Positions 5,158 through 7,490 of a stretch of DNA of 7,490 nt are shown in pieces. This DNA comes from Gammaproteobacteria bacterium (GTDB lineage: Bacteria; Pseudomonadota; Gammaproteobacteria; PS1; Pseudothioglobaceae), in the NCBI GenBank assembly GCA_029941485.1, contig JAPYOZ010000041.1, forward strand, positions 1 through 7,490, written 5' to 3'. Within the stretch, counting starts at the first letter, position 1; each line of letters starts with the position of its first letter. Made by a program: the position numbers and the translations under genes. The notes beneath the pieces are model-generated. The model did not search any database and was not told where the DNA came from. It was given only the letters and a program-made list of their open reading frames with translations.

Positions 5158-7323
5158 ATGAATTTATCTGAAATAATCGATGGATTAAACGACAAGCAAC
5201 ATCAATCAGTTACCTTAGATGATGCACAAAACGCCTTAATACTAGCAGGTGCTGGTAGTGGGAAAACCAGAGTTTTAACACACCGTATTGTGTATTTAAT
5301 TACGCAAAAAAATACCCACATTGATGCGATTTTAGCCGTCACTTTTACCAATAAAGCTGCCAAAGAAATGCGTGAACGCCTTGAGCTGTTACTTAGACGC
5401 CCAATCAGAAGTATGTGGGTGGGAACTTTCCACGGATTGGCACATCGATTATTACGTGCCCATCCTATCGAGGCTAATTTAAGTACGCAATTTCAGATCC
5501 TTGATCAACAAGATCAGTTTCGTATTGTTAAGCGCTTAATGAGGGAAAACCAAATTGACGAATCTAAATACCCCGTTCGTAAAATTCAGTGGTTTATCAA
5601 CCAGCAAAAAGACGAAGGTATACGTCCAACGGACATTGATGCTGGTTACAATTATTTTGTTAAGCAAAGTGTCAAAGTGTTTGAACTCTACGAAGACCAT
5701 TGTAAAGCTAACGAATTGATTGATTTCGCTGAACTTCTAGTGCGTAGTTATGAGCTATTAAAAAATAATGCCGAACTACTGGCGCATTATCAACGGCGCT
5801 TTGAACACATTTTAGTTGATGAATTCCAAGACACTAATACTATTCAGTACAAATGGATCAAGCTCCTTTCATCGGGCAAAAACCAAGTATTTTGCGTGGG
5901 TGATGATGATCAATCGATTTATGGGTGGCGTGGGGCAAAAATTGAAAACATCCAAAAGCTTGAAACAGACTTTAACCCGATTCAAACCATTCGACTTGAA
6001 CAAAACTACCGCTCCACTGGCAACATACTGGGTGCGTCAAACACGCTCATTGCTAACAACTCTAACCGCTTAGAAAAATCCTTATGGACGGATTCTGGTG
6101 ATGGTGAGTTAATTGATGTGTATGAAGCACGTACGGAAACTGATGAATCTGACTTTGTGGTTAGCTCCATACAAAAACTCTTAAATGAAGGCACTAATCC
6201 TAATGAATGCGCTATTCTTTATCGCTCTAACGCCCAATCTAGGGGCTTTGAAGAAAAACTGATTAAATACAATATTCCTTATATCATTTACGGCGGTCTT
6301 CGATTTTTTGAGCGCGCTGAAATTAAAGACGCCTTGTGTTATTTACGCCTTATGGAGAGTGTGACTGATAACGTTGCTTTTGAGCGCGTAGTCAACTTTC
6401 CCACGCGTGGCATTGGTAATGCCACCATTGAAAAAGTAAGAGAATTTGCGCGTGATAATAGCACCACTCTCTTTCAAGCAGCCATTGCAATATCGCCTTC
6501 ATTGCCGACTCGTGCAAGCAATGCACTAATCGGGTTTACACAACTGATTGAGCAAATGTGTGATGAAGCAAAAAATTTAGAACTTAGTGAAAAAGTGTCT
6601 TACTTAATCAAAACGTCAGGCCTTATCGATTATTATTCTAATAACAAGACTGATAAGGCCGGTAGCAAAAAAGAAAACTTAGAAGAACTCATTGCTGCTG
6701 CTAAACAATACACACATGACGAGGATAGCGAAATGAACGAGGTGATGGGATTTGTATCTCTTGCCTCATTAGACTCAAGCGGTGACACTAACGCACCAGA
6801 ACATCAAAATGTTCAACTGATGACTGTTCACTCAGCTAAAGGCCTAGAATTTCCTTGTGTGTTTTTAACAGGCATGGAAGAAGATTTATTCCCTTCTAGG
6901 CAAAGCAAGGACGAACCACACTTAATAGATGAAGAAAGACGACTGTGTTACGTAGGGATGACACGTGCCATGAAAAAACTCACTTTGTCTTTTGCCATTA
7001 GACGTTTTTTACACGGACAATCTCTATACGCTGACCCTTCTCGATTCTTAGGTGAAATTCCTAATGAATATCTAAACTCTATTAAGCAAAAGTTCGGTGC
7101 AACGGTACACAATTACAAGGATGACGATATTTTCAATCAAGACATTGAACCCGAAGGCCAAGGTCAGTTGTCAATTGGGGTGACGGTTAAACACGCTAAA
7201 TTCGGTTTTGGAACGGTGCTCAATTTTGAAGGCGAAGGCGACTCTACTAGAATACAAATTAAGTTTAAAAAAGCAGGTACTAAATGGCTCATTAGTTCGT
7301 ATGCTAACTTGGAATTTGTTTAA
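5158..7323 (+). CDS. uvrD: DNA helicase II UvrD
   Basis: A 721-aa SF1A 3'-5' DNA helicase that unwinds nicked or gapped DNA in nucleotide excision repair (removing UvrC and the cut oligonucleotide) and in methyl-directed mismatch repair, and strips RecA filaments. Motifs in order: Q-motif area LNDKQHQSV (10-18), Walker A GAGSGKT (31-37), Ia VTFTNKAAKEM (61-71), Walker B DEFQD (221-225), III GDDDQSIYGWRGA (248-260), IV QNYRST (282-287), V MTVHSAKGLEFP (555-566) and VI VGMTRA (599-604). The C-terminal tudor-like domain GVTVKHAKFGFGTVLNFEGEG (674-694) is the RNA-polymerase/UvrB-contact region. Length matches E. coli UvrD (720 aa), and residues align from the first, so the start is secure although the Shine-Dalgarno is weak. 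Its last 12 codons are duplicated downstream. Confidence 0.98.
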   Translation: MNLSEIIDGLNDKQHQSVTLDDAQNALILAGAGSGKTRVLTHRIVYLITQKNTHIDAILAVTFTNKAAKEMRERLELLLRRPIRSMWVGTFHGLAHRLLRAHPIEANLSTQFQILDQQDQFRIVKRLMRENQIDESKYPVRKIQWFINQQKDEGIRPTDIDAGYNYFVKQSVKVFELYEDHCKANELIDFAELLVRSYELLKNNAELLAHYQRRFEHILVDEFQDTNTIQYKWIKLLSSGKNQVFCVGDDDQSIYGWRGAKIENIQKLETDFNPIQTIRLEQNYRSTGNILGASNTLIANNSNRLEKSLWTDSGDGELIDVYEARTETDESDFVVSSIQKLLNEGTNPNECAILYRSNAQSRGFEEKLIKYNIPYIIYGGLRFFERAEIKDALCYLRLMESVTDNVAFERVVNFPTRGIGNATIEKVREFARDNSTTLFQAAIAISPSLPTRASNALIGFTQLIEQMCDEAKNLELSEKVSYLIKTSGLIDYYSNNKTDKAGSKKENLEELIAAAKQYTHDEDSEMNEVMGFVSLASLDSSGDTNAPEHQNVQLMTVHSAKGLEFPCVFLTGMEEDLFPSRQSKDEPHLIDEERRLCYVGMTRAMKKLTLSFAIRRFLHGQSLYADPSRFLGEIPNEYLNSIKQKFGATVHNYKDDDIFNQDIEPEGQGQLSIGVTVKHAKFGFGTVLNFEGEGDSTRIQIKFKKAGTKWLISSYANLEFV
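7285..7323 (+). repeat. uvrD tail, copy 1 (functional C-terminus)
   Basis: The last 12 codons of uvrD plus stop, encoding WLISSYANLEFV. The same peptide-plus-stop is encoded again exactly 145 bp downstream. The two copies match at 33 of 39 bases, and the final stretch gaatttgtttaatt (7312-7325) is identical in both. Confidence 0.9.
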
Positions 7324-7337
7324 TTTTATTTTCCTGC

Positions 7338-7352
7338 GGAGGCAAAACCTCC
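7338..7352 (+). other. small hairpin after uvrD
   Basis: GGAGG (7338-7342) and CCTCC (7348-7352) can pair as a 5-bp stem over loop CAAAA. No T-run follows, so this is not a canonical intrinsic terminator, although it is the only hairpin just after the uvrD stop. It might stabilise the mRNA 3' end or be a leftover of the event that duplicated the uvrD tail. Confidence 0.4.
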
Positions 7353-7429
7353 CGAACTTAATGTATCAATAACAATGTGTTAAAAAGGTAGTAATGTCTT
7401 AAGCTTTATTAGCGTGAGGAATTGCCTCG

Positions 7430-7468
7430 TGGCTTATTAGCTCATACGCTAATTTAGAATTTGTTTAA
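7430..7468 (+). pseudogene. isolated second copy of the uvrD 3' tail
   Basis: Reads TGG to TAA in one frame and encodes WLISSYANLEFV followed by a stop, the exact C-terminus of UvrD. It differs from copy 1 at six bases, all third codon positions and all synonymous (CTC/CTT, AGT/AGC, TCG/TCA, TAT/TAC, AAC/AAT, TTG/TTA). In the same frame a TGA at 7415-7417 lies only 15 bp upstream and no other uvrD sequence precedes it, so it is not a gene on its own. It is the relic of another uvrD allele, left by recombination, partial duplication or integration at the 3' end of uvrD. Confidence 0.85.
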
Positions 7469-7490
7469 TTCAGGGTTTTCTTTAAATCAT

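Larger units (their letters stand above)
7324..7490. other. non-coding region after uvrD
   Basis: No ORF of credible length on either strand. It contains a 5-bp hairpin at 7338-7352, a second possible hairpin at 7413-7431 (CGTGAGG/CCTCGTG over AATTG, with two G-T pairs), the uvrD tail relic at 7430-7468, and 22 bp of AT-rich sequence to the window edge. A GCTTTATTAGC at 7403-7413 echoes GCTTATTAGC at 7432-7441. No gene start or clear promoter was recognised. Confidence 0.6.

Noticed and set aside
7338..7352. Rho-independent terminator for uvrD
   Set aside because: The GGAGG/CCTCC stem is only 5 bp and is followed by GAACTTA rather than a T-run on either strand.

Overview
The window looks like chromosomal backbone from an AT-rich gammaproteobacterium. 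The evidence is a full-length UvrD very close in motif layout and length to the enterobacterial protein, an EpmB, a nadD-rsfS-rlmH block, and tRNA-Ala(GGC) with tRNA-Glu in tandem. A sulfur-oxidising or symbiont-like lineage is possible from general resemblance, but nothing in the sequence proves it. No CRISPR array, insertion sequence, phage gene or rRNA was seen.

Layout. On the minus strand at the left edge, a strong sigma70-type promoter (about 175-202) drives tRNA-Ala and then tRNA-Glu, which is cut by the window edge. Back to back with it, a plus-strand operon runs from 248 to 2982: a metallo-beta-lactamase-fold hydrolase, nadD (NAD synthesis), rsfS (ribosome silencing), rlmH (23S rRNA methylation) and a glutathione S-transferase-like protein. 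Genes in it overlap by 4 nt (ATGA) or are 2-5 nt apart. Next comes a very compact strand-switching block: arsC (-), a TlpA-like periplasmic thioredoxin (+) and epmB (-). Convergent ends overlap by 4 and 20 nt, and the two divergent starts are only 4-13 nt apart. A small acidic protein (61 aa, minus) with its own terminator and a strong Shine-Dalgarno is divergent from uvrD, and the two promoters nearly abut. uvrD fills 5158-7323.

Themes. Three genes concern the ribosome and translation (rsfS, rlmH, epmB), and the small protein faintly resembles ribosome modulation factor. Three products are thiol-redox proteins of the thioredoxin superfamily (GST-like, ArsC, TlpA-like).

The most striking observation is downstream of uvrD. 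The last 12 codons plus stop of uvrD (7285-7323) recur at 7430-7468. They encode exactly the same peptide, and the six nucleotide differences are all synonymous third-position changes. This isolated second tail is the scar of a recombination, duplication or integration event at the 3' end of uvrD. The 106 bp between the tails contains two small hairpins and no gene.
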